In this document: in pieces, positions 36,201 through 44,618 of the stretch
Numbering within the stretch: the stretch's first letter is position 1
Layout of the letters: each line of letters starts with the position of its first letter
From: Asterias amurensis
Taxonomy: Eukaryota > Echinodermata > Asteroidea > Forcipulatida > Asteriidae
DNA length: 64,000 nucleotides
Direction: 5' to 3'
NCBI RefSeq assembly: GCF_032118995.1
Contig: NC_092655.1
Location: 9,725,917 to 9,789,916 of the forward strand
The notes under the pieces: model-generated
Seen by the model: only the letters and a program-made list of their open reading frames with translations
Database searches by the model: none
What the model was told of the DNA's origin: nothing
Made by a program: the position numbers and the translations under genes

Positions 36201-39200
36201 ACCCCTGATATGACTGGTTCATACTTCCCTAATGCACTAGCACTCCCATGAACAGTATGAGCTTTTCTCTACAAATTAGCTTCCACATTTGCTTTCTTTT
36301 AACCATCAGTTGTATGTATTGAAATTTGTTTAATATTAGCAGACATTGAGCTCCTCGGCCTATATTCTGTAATTCACTGTACATTTCTTAATGTCTAGAA
36401 GTATGTTGTTATCATCAAGTATTTGATAATGAGTGAAAGATTTCATTTACTTTCAGTTGACTGCAGATGATCTTCGGGATCAGGTATTTGTGAATAAACT
36501 CAACTGTGGTGTGGAGTTCATGATCACACATTTTCACAAAATTTTTAAGGTAAGTTTTCAACCTCCTCGTTTTTTCTTTTTCACATAGGTGTATGTCTCA
36601 AATGCCATTTATACCAATGTTCAAATAAGTGGACATAATAAACAAATATAACATGGTTTGGGGGTGTTTGGTCGATATCTAGCTCCCCGAGCAGGGGTCG
36701 AAATTGCCACTAGCCCGCTAGCCCGGGACTACCAGATTTACAGCCGGGCTACTGATTTTTCCAGTTTGATAGCCCGACGGGCTAGTGGAAAAACAATGCA
36801 AAAATCATCATTACAAACAACAAAGAACTGTGCTATGGTGTATTATAAAGTTTGAGCCGTGACGCGAGACATAATGTGTCTTTCGGGCAACCAAAATCTC
36901 ATCAGGGCTACTAAAAATTATTGGTTACTAGCCCTGCTGACTACCATGAAAATACACTTAATTTCGACCCCTGCCGAGGTATTGGAACTAGTTTGTCAAC
37001 TTCCAATACCGAGGGGAGCTAATAATCGACTAGTCACCCTCAAACCATGTTATTATTTGTTTCACTATGACAACTGAAATAAATAAAAGCTCACTTTTTT
37101 TTTTCTTTCTTTTTTTCTGTACTTTATGAACACCAAAACTGACTGAGTCTGATGTGATTCATGAATAAAAATGCATTGGATCTAGCTCAGTCCATTATCG
37201 TTCACGTATTAATGTTTCATCTGTTATAAATGTTCCACGATCGTAAAGCGCATCAGGTAGAATAGCGCCCAGGGATGACGTCGCACAATGGTAATGAGCA
37301 TAACAAGTAGAATAGCTCCCGGGAATTAGCATTTTTGGTAATTAGCATTTTTATACAACTTAAACTGTTAATCCTCTACCAAACTGATGTAGGTTCCAGC
37401 CAAGATGTTAAAACGATGTGAGCAGTATATTAAGTATGGCAAGCTGACTGAAGATGAAGAGGAGAAACCTGCTCGTAAACTATCTAAGGTAACACCTTGA
37501 TTGGTTCATCAAGAAATTGTGATTTCTGTAACTAGACGGCAGAATTTAATCTAGTCATTTTGAAATTGGTAGTTGGCTTGGTAGGATTCGGGCCCACAAC
37601 TTTTGTGATTGCAAGTCCTAACCACTGGACCATGTTCTGCATGCTACTTCATGACAAGTTTTACGTATGGGACCATCCCTTTTTGCGATCTCATTTATAA
37701 TGAACACCTTCGCTGATGCTAAGGTTTACTTCGGAAGTCTTATTTTAAATTCATGCATGAGAATCAATGTAGGTTTTCATTGACCAGTGTGAGCTGCTTC
37801 AGATTGTTTCAATGAGATGCAACCATGTATTTTTTTACCATGAAACATCCAGTTGATTCTGTGTGAAGGGTATTTTTTTTATAAGGTACATGGACTTCAT
37901 TGGGTGAGTTGAGTTGACAAGTATGTCAAATTGATTTGAATGATTATCTTGACCCAACAGGATGAATGTGACAGTAAGAGAGGTCAAGTCATTAGTGCTC
38001 CTCAGACAGCTAGTGTTGAAGTCAAGAAAGAGAAGATACAAACGGAGGCAGCATTAGCTCAACTCTATGCTCACGTCCAAGAGATGCCTCCTAGTTCCAA
38101 GAAGAGAAAGCTTATGAAACAGGTTAGTGACAAGCTCATGGTTCTACATCTAATGTAACATTCTGTTAAGCATGTCATGCTGGCCACTTATTCAGCTATA
38201 AAACATTGTCTGTCTATTGTCGAGATAATCTGGAAGGAGGAATAACACTTTCATTATCAAGCTTCTTAAAATCAAGTCACATTGTCGTGTGCTTGGCAGA
38301 AGGACTAAGACTCTTTTCCCCCATGCCATACACTCAGCATAGAACATTCATTCCAGCAGAAAGTTGTCCAGTAATCAAATAGCATAATTCTCAACAAGAA
38401 TGCATAAATGAATTATAGACATAATGCTCTTATTACTCATAAGTTATGCTTAAGCTTTCTTCAGTAGCTAATAAATATCTGGGAAATGGTAAATCAAAAT
38501 TCAGCTTGATAATTTCAAAATACAACATTGTGCACTAAGCCATGCACAGTTTCCTCTGCTCTCTGCTGGACATGCTATTTTAGCCTTTTCAAGATGTGTT
38601 CAATTAAAAACATTCTTCATTACAACTTGAGAACACGAAGGGCCATGAGTTTCAATCTCACTCAAGGACTTGGACCAAGAACTTGGAATTGAATATACAA
38701 TGCTGTTTAGCAAAATCATTAAAGTGCAAAGTACAATTACGAATGCTTTTTCTGTAATCAACAGTTTGCAAAGAATAGCAACATGCCAGGTACACCTACA
38801 AGAGTGAAAGAAGATGTGCTTGTAAACAGTAGGCAACGCAAGCACACACGAAGCAAATCAGTTGGAGATGTTATTGTTGTAAGTTACAGATGGTTACAGG
38901 AATGGACAACAAAATGGCTTCAAATATAGATGCATGTCAATGCTTTCCTGCTCTCTCCTGATAGCTTCTCTAGTTTTGCTCCAGCTTTCAGTACATACAT
39001 GCTGTATGCTCTATGTTTTGTTTGTTTGTTTGCCTGTCCTGTTCATTGTTTGTATATAAACATACCTGTGCTCTTTCATTATTCAACACAAGATGCAATC
39101 TCTGAATACACCTCCACAATTGACTCCATGTCAGTTAATAATGTACATGTATTTATTTCAAATTTCCTCCATGAGCCTGTGATATTGTGTTTCAAACATA

Positions 39201-41014
39201 TTATTGTGTGGATGAGACTAGATAAATCAATATTTCAGGCATTAAAAGTGTCTATGTAAATACATGTACATATTTGTCTAGTCTTGGTTCAAGACGTTTC
39301 TTGTTTTCCTTTCACACACAGCGTGGCCAACTCACCAACAGCGCCCACATCGACCGCCCGTACGCACTCACCTGACTTGAGTGGGACAAGTCAGGTGAGT
39401 AGATGCGAGCGCTGTTGGTGATTTGGCCGCGCTGTGCGTGAAAGGAAAACGAGAAGCGTCTTGCACCAAGACTAATATTTGTGTGTTTGATTAAACAGAA
39501 ACATATTTCCACCCCTGGGTATATGAAGAAAAGAAGACCAGCTCCACTTCCTCCTGCAGAACATGAAGAGGTAAATTATCTTGACTGATTATCCCTATCA
39601 ATCTTGGTCTGGTTTCTTTTACATTCTACTTCTATTTAGTCAATAAGATCTATAGTTCAACCAATGTACAGCTTGAATACAATATCCTCAGAAAACTGTG
39701 TGGAACGCACGTAATGGCTGTGATTATTATTATTACAATTTTGCTTTTCAAATTGCATAATATATATTATATGAGGACACCAATTGCAAGATGTCTACCC
39801 AAATACTGGCATTAGGTAAGCATATTGCTCAAAATGACCAGTGAAAGACACGTAAAGTAATTCTTGTCTATTCTTTTTTTGACAGACTGCACAACAAAGA
39901 GGATACATGCGTGATGTAAGGCATGAAATGCGTGATCAACTTCGTAGGACTTGTGCCAAGTCCTGGGAAACTCCTCCTACTGAGAGACACCAGAGTCCTC
40001 GTGCTACTCATCACCACCGATCTAAACAATCCATTACCCCAACTTCTACTACACGGCAGAAACGACAAGCTCCACTCACTCCCAAACAACTTCAAGAACT
40101 TGGGCAAGTTTCCACAACGCCCAAGACTGAAGTGGTGAAGCCTGTACCTGCAGTGAGATCCTCAATAAAGACCAGGAAGCGTAGAAGTGATGGGCAACCT
40201 TCAGATACTCCTACAGAATCTACTGGCAGAAGTCAAATCAAACCAGTACCAAAGCCAAGGATCGTCAAGGTATTATTATCACCATGCAGTATGTAGCTGA
40301 ATTTATGTTTCTTGTTTTTCTTCATTTCAGTGCCAATGTAAACTGAAAAACACTGTACAAGTTTTGCATCCTGGGGTTCTTTTTTTGTTGTAGTAATAGA
40401 TTTGCATGTCTTTATAACTAGGGACAGCTGCCAATGCATGCATTGACTAGAATCTCAACTGCAAATGCATATTACAAAACACAAACAAGCTGAGACTGCC
40501 GGTTAAATCCTTGCTATATTGTGCATGTTATCTTTGGCTTGATTATGTCAGAGAAAAGTCTTTTTAGAATAATGCAAAATACAAACAAGCTTGGATTGTT
40601 ACAGCATGCATTTGTTCATGGTGGCTCATATGGTGGTGCATTGTGTAACATGTAGGAAGTACACTTGAGTGATTAGGGTTTAATGGTAGGGTCATAGATT
40701 AGTAAGTACTCAACAAAATAATAACCATACAAACTAACTTGGTGAGAAGCACTGCAGCTGTTGATATTGTTGAATATTGGGTGACAAGGTTGCCCTTGTT
40801 GTGATGGTTTGAATAATATTTTTAATATAAGAAATGATTCATCCATCAATGCATGAATCGCTTCTCAGATTGATGAAAACACAACTTCCAATAAATGTAA
40901 ATTTGTTTTGTCATTATGCAGGAAAACAGTCCATTGATGCCTGCTCGGCCCAGCCATCATCACCGCCGCCAACAACGACAAGCCAACAAGCATGAGCTCA
41001 ATAGTCTGGTATAG
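27022..41014 (+). CDS. ARHGAP19: Rho GTPase-activating protein 19
   Basis: Eleven coding exons: 27022-27232, 27860-27958, 28864-29073, 29936-30186, 36457-36549, 37393-37488, 37961-38122, 38765-38878, 39499-39570, 39886-40269, 40922-41014 (1785 nt, 594 aa plus stop); every junction is GT-AG and in frame. The RhoGAP domain covers roughly residues 82-290: FGAPLTEEG at 82-90, GIFRIPG with the catalytic arginine finger R112, LKTYLGDLPEPLLT at 149-162 with the conserved K150, and NKMSAFNLGVMFAPHILWP at 237-255 with N243. NKMSA.NL..MFAPH.LWP followed by TADDL is characteristic of ARHGAP19. After the domain, AALAQLYAHVQEMPPSSKKR at about 350-369 matches the family's conserved C-terminal helix (ALREL..HV..MP.SAKKK), and RSKSVGDVIV resembles its SRSFSGLI motif. 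In vertebrates ARHGAP19 acts on RhoA in mitosis and cytokinesis. The tail is longer and more basic than in human (594 versus 494 aa). The first ATG was chosen because the exon opens after an acceptor and no in-frame coding precedes it. Confidence 0.93.
27860..27958 (+). CDS. ARHGAP19: ARHGAP19 coding exon 2
   Basis: Acceptor ATACGATAG, donor GATT/GTGAGT, 99 nt. Encodes SYGVTSVGCGVFGAPLTEEG then YCQARQLIDFLKD, the start of the RhoGAP fold. Confidence 0.88.
28300..28557. mobile_element. MITE, GGGTGCGTTCG family
   Basis: GGGTGCGTTCGATTAGCTTC on the left mirrors GAAGCTTGAAACGAACGCAC on the right. The interior is GC-rich with GACCCGAGTGAGC words. Relatives with longer perfect arms at 55866-56020 and 56039-56181. 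In ARHGAP19 intron 2. Confidence 0.75.
28604..28776. mobile_element. MITE, AAAGGGGACTxTTxxCA family
   Basis: TTAAAGGGGACTATTTTCAC and GATCAAAGCAGGCC are mirrored by GGCTTTTATTTG-side CTGCTTTGATCATTAGC and GACAACAGTCCCCTTTAA. About 172 bp. A truncated relative starts at 47221 (AGAGGGGACTGCCACCATGG, TCAAAGCAGGCCTGCGGCTG). Confidence 0.7.
28864..29073 (+). CDS. ARHGAP19: ARHGAP19 coding exon 3 (arginine finger)
   Basis: Acceptor ATGTTGTAG, donor GCAG/GTATTT, 210 nt. Encodes residues 104-173 with GIFRIPGNSERQRR and KTYLGDLPEPLL. R112 is the GAP arginine finger. Confidence 0.92.
29535..29690 (-). repeat. tRNA-derived SINE remnant
   Basis: On the minus strand GTTGTCTAGTGCACTGTATT is followed about 35 bases later by GGGTTTGAATCCCAGACAG (B-box-like) and then TCTTTGACCAAGACACG, a tail common to tRNA-derived SINEs. 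In ARHGAP19 intron 3. Confidence 0.5.
29936..30186 (+). CDS. ARHGAP19: ARHGAP19 coding exon 4
   Basis: Acceptor CACTGTAG, donor AGATAT/GTGAGT, 251 nt. Encodes residues 174-257 including LRYLFLMLPPVYLKMLRELL and NKMSAFNLGVMFAPHILWP. Confidence 0.93.
30277..30396. mobile_element. Short MITE
   Basis: CTGGGCTTGATTTCACAATG and AAGATTCAT are mirrored by ATGAATCTTGGTTATCTGTG and AAACTGGCCCCAG. About 120 bp, just after ARHGAP19 exon 4. Confidence 0.6.
31930..32770 (-). pseudogene. Non-LTR reverse-transcriptase relic (minus strand)
   Basis: On the minus strand HSAFYLCNREAKCQLNVSW leads into VYLGVTLDRCLSFKTHV, then CARNNIVNKLTGTRW, LCYSSAEYACPVWERSTHAK and CRLITGCLRPTPTDSLYKLS. The YLGVTLDR / AEYA.PVW / TPT...L..L.GI series is the thumb and C-terminal part of a jockey/RTE-like reverse transcriptase. 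Downstream LNRLRTSTGRC...LKKWGY continues it with stops at about 31960-32200. The catalytic YxDD part is missing. Confidence 0.8.
32940..33620 (+). pseudogene. Non-LTR reverse-transcriptase relic (plus strand)
   Basis: TVKIGTRNNTIHNLTGKFL, then MRTIAGAVSCTKTDWLPVLS and, after a frame change, LPNGKVYLLNRFRTNSSLQL resemble the RNNI..KLTG, R.I.G....T...LPVL and LNR.RT motifs of the relic on the other strand at 31930-32770, but it is more decayed and from a different subtype. Head-to-head with that relic. Confidence 0.6.
34330..34895. repeat. 160-bp tandem repeat
   Basis: The word series CCCCACTTTCTTAAAAATAT, GACTCCGCCCAC, then GACAGTTATTAATTTTTAAA, ATGTATTTTAGTCTAAAA and TTAGTCAAAATTAAC recurs with exactly 160-bp spacing: TTAGACTCCC at 34371, TATGACTCCG at 34531 and 34691, ACGTAGCCCC at 34851. 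About 3.5 copies. Confidence 0.85.
36457..36549 (+). CDS. ARHGAP19: ARHGAP19 coding exon 5
   Basis: Acceptor TTTACTTTCAG, donor AAG/GTAAGT, 93 nt, phase 0. Encodes LTADDLRDQVFVNKLNCG and VEFMITHFHKIFK. Separated from exon 4 by 6.3 kb containing a 5.6-kb transposon. Confidence 0.92.
36692..36973. mobile_element. 282-bp hAT-like MITE, CAGGGGTCGAAATT ends, 5-bp TSD
   Basis: CAGGGGTCGAAATTGCC at the left mirrors AATTTCGACCCCTG at the right, flanked by CCGAG on both sides (36687-36691 and 36974-36978). Subterminal words CTAGCCCG and GGGCTA repeat. In ARHGAP19 intron 5, only 480 bp from the larger CAGGG element. Confidence 0.8.
37393..37488 (+). CDS. ARHGAP19: ARHGAP19 coding exon 6
   Basis: Acceptor CTGATGTAG, donor AAG/GTAACA, 96 nt. 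Encodes VPAKMLKRCEQYIKYGKLTE then DEEEKPARKLSK. Confidence 0.88.
37555..37640 (-). repeat. tRNA-derived SINE head
   Basis: On the minus strand TGGTCCAGTGGTTAGGACTT resembles the A-box half of a tRNA-Glu/Asp-like gene and GGGCCCGAATCCTACC the B-box half. No matching acceptor stem. In ARHGAP19 intron 6. Confidence 0.6.
37961..38122 (+). CDS. ARHGAP19: ARHGAP19 coding exon 7
   Basis: Acceptor CCCAACAG, donor CAG/GTTAGT, 162 nt. Encodes residues 321-374 with the conserved AALAQLYAHVQEMPPSSKKR helix. Confidence 0.9.
38765..38878 (+). CDS. ARHGAP19: ARHGAP19 coding exon 8
   Basis: Acceptor AATCAACAG, donor GTT/GTAAGT, 114 nt. Encodes FAKNSNMPGTPTRVKEDV and RKHTRSKSVGDVIV; the RSKSVGD word is a likely basophilic-kinase site. 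Confidence 0.85.
39280..39473. mobile_element. Foldback MITE with ~65-bp arms
   Basis: AGTCTTGGTTCAAGACGTTT, CCTTTCACACACAGCGTGGC and CACCAACAGCGC are mirrored by GCGCTGTTGGTG, GCCGCGCTGTGCGTGAAAGG and CGTCTTGCACCAAGACT. A second inner palindrome is ACTCACCTGACTTG / CAAGTCAGGTGAGT. It ends only 25 bp before ARHGAP19 exon 9. Confidence 0.85.
39499..39570 (+). CDS. ARHGAP19: ARHGAP19 coding exon 9
   Basis: Acceptor TTAAACAG, donor GAG/GTAAAT, 72 nt. Encodes KHISTPGYMKKRRPAPLPP then AEHEE, a basic, proline-rich segment. Confidence 0.82.
39886..40269 (+). CDS. ARHGAP19: ARHGAP19 coding exon 10
   Basis: Acceptor TTTTTGACAG, donor AAG/GTATTA, 384 nt. Encodes residues 437-564, a low-complexity basic tail with several TP and SP dipeptides (candidate mitotic-kinase sites) and two KPVP repeats. 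Confidence 0.85.
40922..41014 (+). CDS. ARHGAP19: ARHGAP19 coding exon 11 (stop)
   Basis: Acceptor ATTATGCAG; 30 codons then TAG. Encodes ENSPLMPARPSHHHRRQQRQ then ANKHELNSLV. Its last codons contain GGTATAG, which could be read as a donor, but the in-frame stop makes this the simplest end. Confidence 0.75.
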   Translation, partial: ENSPLMPARPSHHHRRQQRQANKHELNSLV

Positions 41015-43945
41015 AATACACTCATTCTACAAACATAACAAATGTATAAATGTGTAGATGGTCAAGTTAAGATGTAATGTTCATAGAGTTGCTGAAGCAC
41101 AAAAGATAAGGTAAGCATAACAACATTTTGCAATTAGAAAAGTTCACTAGCCAAAATACAGAGTTTTTACATGCAATTATAAAGGCTGGTTTCTTGCTCA
41201 TTTTTGCTTATTTCATAATACACTGTTAAGCAGAAAATATTGCTAAGAAGTATAGCATGTTTATAAGCAGTCATCCCCTGCTTAGTTATGCTGCTTTATG
41301 AATCTGATTCAAAAGTTATGTTTAAATTCACATGACTTGTCAGGTACAAGAACATTTCTATTATCCAAGGTATGCCCGTATTGATTCATACTTTTTTGAC
41401 TTTGTTTTCTTTATTATTTATCACAAACTTGTATATACATTGTCATTGATTGATCCTGGCTTCCAAACTTTCTTGAAAGAGGTTTGGCTATCAACGGCAG
41501 AAAGACAGACCAAATGTAGGTTCTGAAGTTTATTATAGGTAATATAGATTTACTGAATCAGTTTGTTTTTTTTTCATTCCCAATTTCCCAATGCAACACC
41601 CATATCTGCTGGATTTGTTCAAATAAAAATCTCACAAGTTGAACTATGAACTGTCCAGCAAGACACTTTGTAAAAATTTGTACAGAGACTTAACTTTGTT
41701 TTTTGAGAGATTTTTGGTGGACCCTCACTCACAGTGGTATAAGATGCATTTTTGGGGGTATTTGTAGTGAAGAAATGATAAAGAAATATCAACAGCTACA
41801 CACTAATGAGCTATGATTTACAAAGTGCAAGCAATACTAATCCAGTTACTTAATGTAATGTCCATACATTAGTAAAATGGTAAATTGCAATGTAAAGATA
41901 AGCCTGATGTATAAATATGTACATGACAGGCCGAGTAGGTGTCATCTCATGTACAGTATTTGAGTAGCAAGTTATGGTAAGAAGTGCCTTGTGTTTACAT
42001 GAAGCATCACACTTTCCAGTATTTTTAATCCCAACATGCCTATCATACATGATTATCTGGGGTCGATTTCACAAAGAGTTAGGACTAGTCCTAACTTAGG
42101 ACTAGTCCTAGGAGATATACAAATTGCATGGATAGTCCTAAGTTAGGACGAGTAACTGGTCCTAACTCGAGATAAGACTAGTCCTAACTCTTTGTGAAAT
42201 CCACCCCTGTTCATTTTGTTAAAGCACTGCTGAGAAACCTATGAGTTTTCAGAATTTTAAATCAGATTTGTTAAATCGGAGGTGAAATATAAAACAATTT
42301 ATTGCAATTTGTACATTAATAGTCTTCGTACAAACTCCTGTACAATACTGCTCCGGGTACTTTGAAAAGCAAGGTAGGATTTTCAGAATTTTAATTTCTA
42401 GTTGAATATTTTGAAGTTTGACCAGTGGAGGCAACTGCCCTAATTGTCTCTCTCAGGCTCACTGCTGGTAAGGGAACACATTTATACTGTATATAAAGTA
42501 CCAGTTTTTATTCAACCAGTGGCATAGCATGGATATTTTACAATTGTGACATATTGTGACAAATCTTAATTCCCACAACAAAATAGCCAAATGAGTCTTA
42601 ACAAAAGGTAAACAATGTTATTGTCATGGCAAGGCTACACTGTTTTTGTTGGTTAATTTTGCATCATTTTTCAATCTTAACTAATTTTTAAATTCACAAA
42701 AGGATAATCTTTTTTATTTTATTTCATGTTTTATTTTATTTTATGTAAAGCACAAATCGATGTTTTTGTTTTGGGTGATTTTTTTAATAATTGCCAACCT
42801 CGCAGCTCTTGCCATCTGCGCCAATTCTGATTGATGATTGAATATAGAGGCAAATCTTTTAGTTGGTAAAAGCACAAAGCCTTATGAGGCATAGGCAAAT
42901 GACAACCTCTAGTCAAGTGCTATTTCAACATGTTCAGGACATTAACTGACTGATGATTTCAAGCTACTAATTTTGGGGAAAATTGGTGCATTTTAACACA
43001 ACTTTAACTTTCTGATATGACACAGGCAATACAAGAAGTGTGGAAACAAATGTGGATTTAGTCGATATGCCTATACGAATGATCTGGGACACTGTAGTAA
43101 GATGGAGCATCTATGCACCTATTATTTCATATACATTAACATTGGCAGAAAAATTAGCAGTCAGAACAAAACGTAGTAATAATCAAATAATATAGCCTTT
43201 ATTTGTTTTACCTTTTTCAAAATTTGCCTCTGAACAGCAAACATTTTGTAATTATTTTACTCATTGAGCTACGCCACTGTGTTTAACACAGGAAGCGTTC
43301 TTCAATCTCAACAAACCATTCTGTACATAGGTATATAAACTACAATATATAGTGATCAATGTTTAGTTTATTTTAATCTTTTTGCCTTTATTATAACCAC
43401 ACTATTTTCTGTACGCTGAATGTTACAATGTCAATGATGACAATGCAATTGTACTAATTGAAAATAATAAAGATTTGTGTATCTTTAATCAGTTCATCAC
43501 AGTTTACAGATTTTGATTTTACAGTGAGCTATTTTACGGAAAAGACCAAATCGTTATGGCCCATCGCTCTGCCGGTCAAGAAACAACTTAACTATATGAT
43601 TTTGTGTGTACACATCAAAGGAAGGCAAAACATACGGTTGTGCTGCATGACATTATTCCACTGTAGGCCATGCCCACTTTACACAAACTGGCTTCACTGA
43701 TTACCATGGGAGTTCCTTTCAGTCGAGTTTTTCTTTGATAATCACAAAAGTCTTCTCAAAATTTAAGTTTCTATCTTAACAAATGCTTAAAACTACAAAC
43801 AAACATGATACCAGCTTTGAACCCAAAAGTGGCAAAATCTTTGGGCAGGCAGCAGATGTGCGCAGTGTTATGAATTTTATGGGCAAGGCTATACACCAGA
43901 ACGCCCATAAGGATCACCTTAGCAAGTCCTGATGCATGGAAGGCC
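41015..43945. other. Convergent 3' intergenic region
   Basis: ARHGAP19 and RNASEH2A point toward each other. Candidate plus-strand poly(A) signals AATAAA at 41622-41627 and near 43466. Contains a MITE at 42059-42207 and a worn copy of the 301-546 MITE at about 41080-41290. No gene recognised. Confidence 0.5.
42059..42207. mobile_element. 149-bp palindromic MITE
   Basis: GGGGTCGATTTCACAAAGAG and TTAGGACTAGTCC are mirrored by GACTAGTCCTAACTC and TTTGTGAAATCCACCCC. The CCTAACTTAGGACTAGT word is repeated inside, giving several nested hairpins. Confidence 0.85.
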
Positions 43946-43949
43946 TTTT

Positions 43950-44525
43950 TAGTTTTCTGTGAGAATACGTTTGTTAACATTTTATGATGACACAGATTGA
44001 AACATCGTGTTTCATGTAGAAATCAAAATGATACAACTCTTTTCAGATGCCTCTCTTTAAAGAAGAGTTTTTCGTGAGAGTGAGTTTGTTAACATTTTAT
44101 GATGACACAGATTGAAACATTGTGTTTCATGTAGAACTCAGAATGATACAACTCTTTTCAGATGCCTCTTTTTAAAGAAGAGTTTTTCGTGAGAGTGAGT
44201 TTGTTAACATTTTATGATGACACAGATTGAAACATTGTGTTTCATGTAGAAATCAAAATGATACAACTCTTTTCAGATGCCTCTCTTTAAAGAAGAGTTT
44301 TCCGTGAGAGTACGTTTGTTAACATTTTATGACGACACAGATTGAAACATTGTGTTTCATGTAGAAATCAAAATGATACAACTCTTTTCAGATGCCTCTC
44401 TTCAAAGAGGAGTTTTTCGTGAGAGTGAGTTTGTTAACATTTTATGATGACACAGATTGAAACATTGTTTTTCATGTAGAAATCAGAATGATACAACTCT
44501 TTTCAGATGCCTCTCTTCAAAGAAG
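43950..44525 (-). repeat. 115-bp tandem array derived from the RNASEH2A last exon
   Basis: GTTAACATTTTATGATGACA recurs at 43973, 44088, 44203, 44318 and 44433, exactly 115 bp apart. Each unit, read on the minus strand, contains [14 protein letters not shown] followed by a stop and the same 3'UTR bases. The unit at the right (44433-44525) is the functional end of the gene; the other four are downstream copies in its 3'UTR. Confidence 0.9.
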
Positions 44526-44618
44526 GAATGTTGTTTGTCTTTTGGGTCGGCATTTTTAGGAGCAAAGAATGAGAATAAAGAAGCTGATCCTTTAGCAGTG
44601 TCTTCCTCATCATCATCC
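44483..44618 (-). CDS. RNASEH2A: RNASEH2A exon 8 (stop)
   Basis: Acceptor GTATTCAG, 136 nt to the TGA. Encodes [19 protein letters not shown] to [11 protein letters not shown]. The last ~12 codons are the source of the 115-bp tandem array just downstream. Confidence 0.9.

Larger units (their letters stand above)
30622..36207. mobile_element. 5.6-kb hAT-like transposon, CAGGG ends, 5-bp TSD
   Basis: Left end CAGGGTTCGACCTTAACGCT; right end the inverse of CAGGGGTTGCCCTTAACTTT. ATATG flanks both sides (30617-30621 and 36208-36212). Subterminal GGACCAG / CTGGTCC words cluster at both ends. No transposase gene was recognised, so it is non-autonomous or gutted. Most of its length is a nested foldback-like element (31117-34998) with reverse-transcriptase relics. 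It occupies ARHGAP19 intron 4. Confidence 0.75.

Noticed and set aside
40996..41020. CTG/GTATAG as a further donor in ARHGAP19 with more exons downstream
   Set aside because: The in-frame TAG follows at once and no continuing exon was found before the convergent gene.
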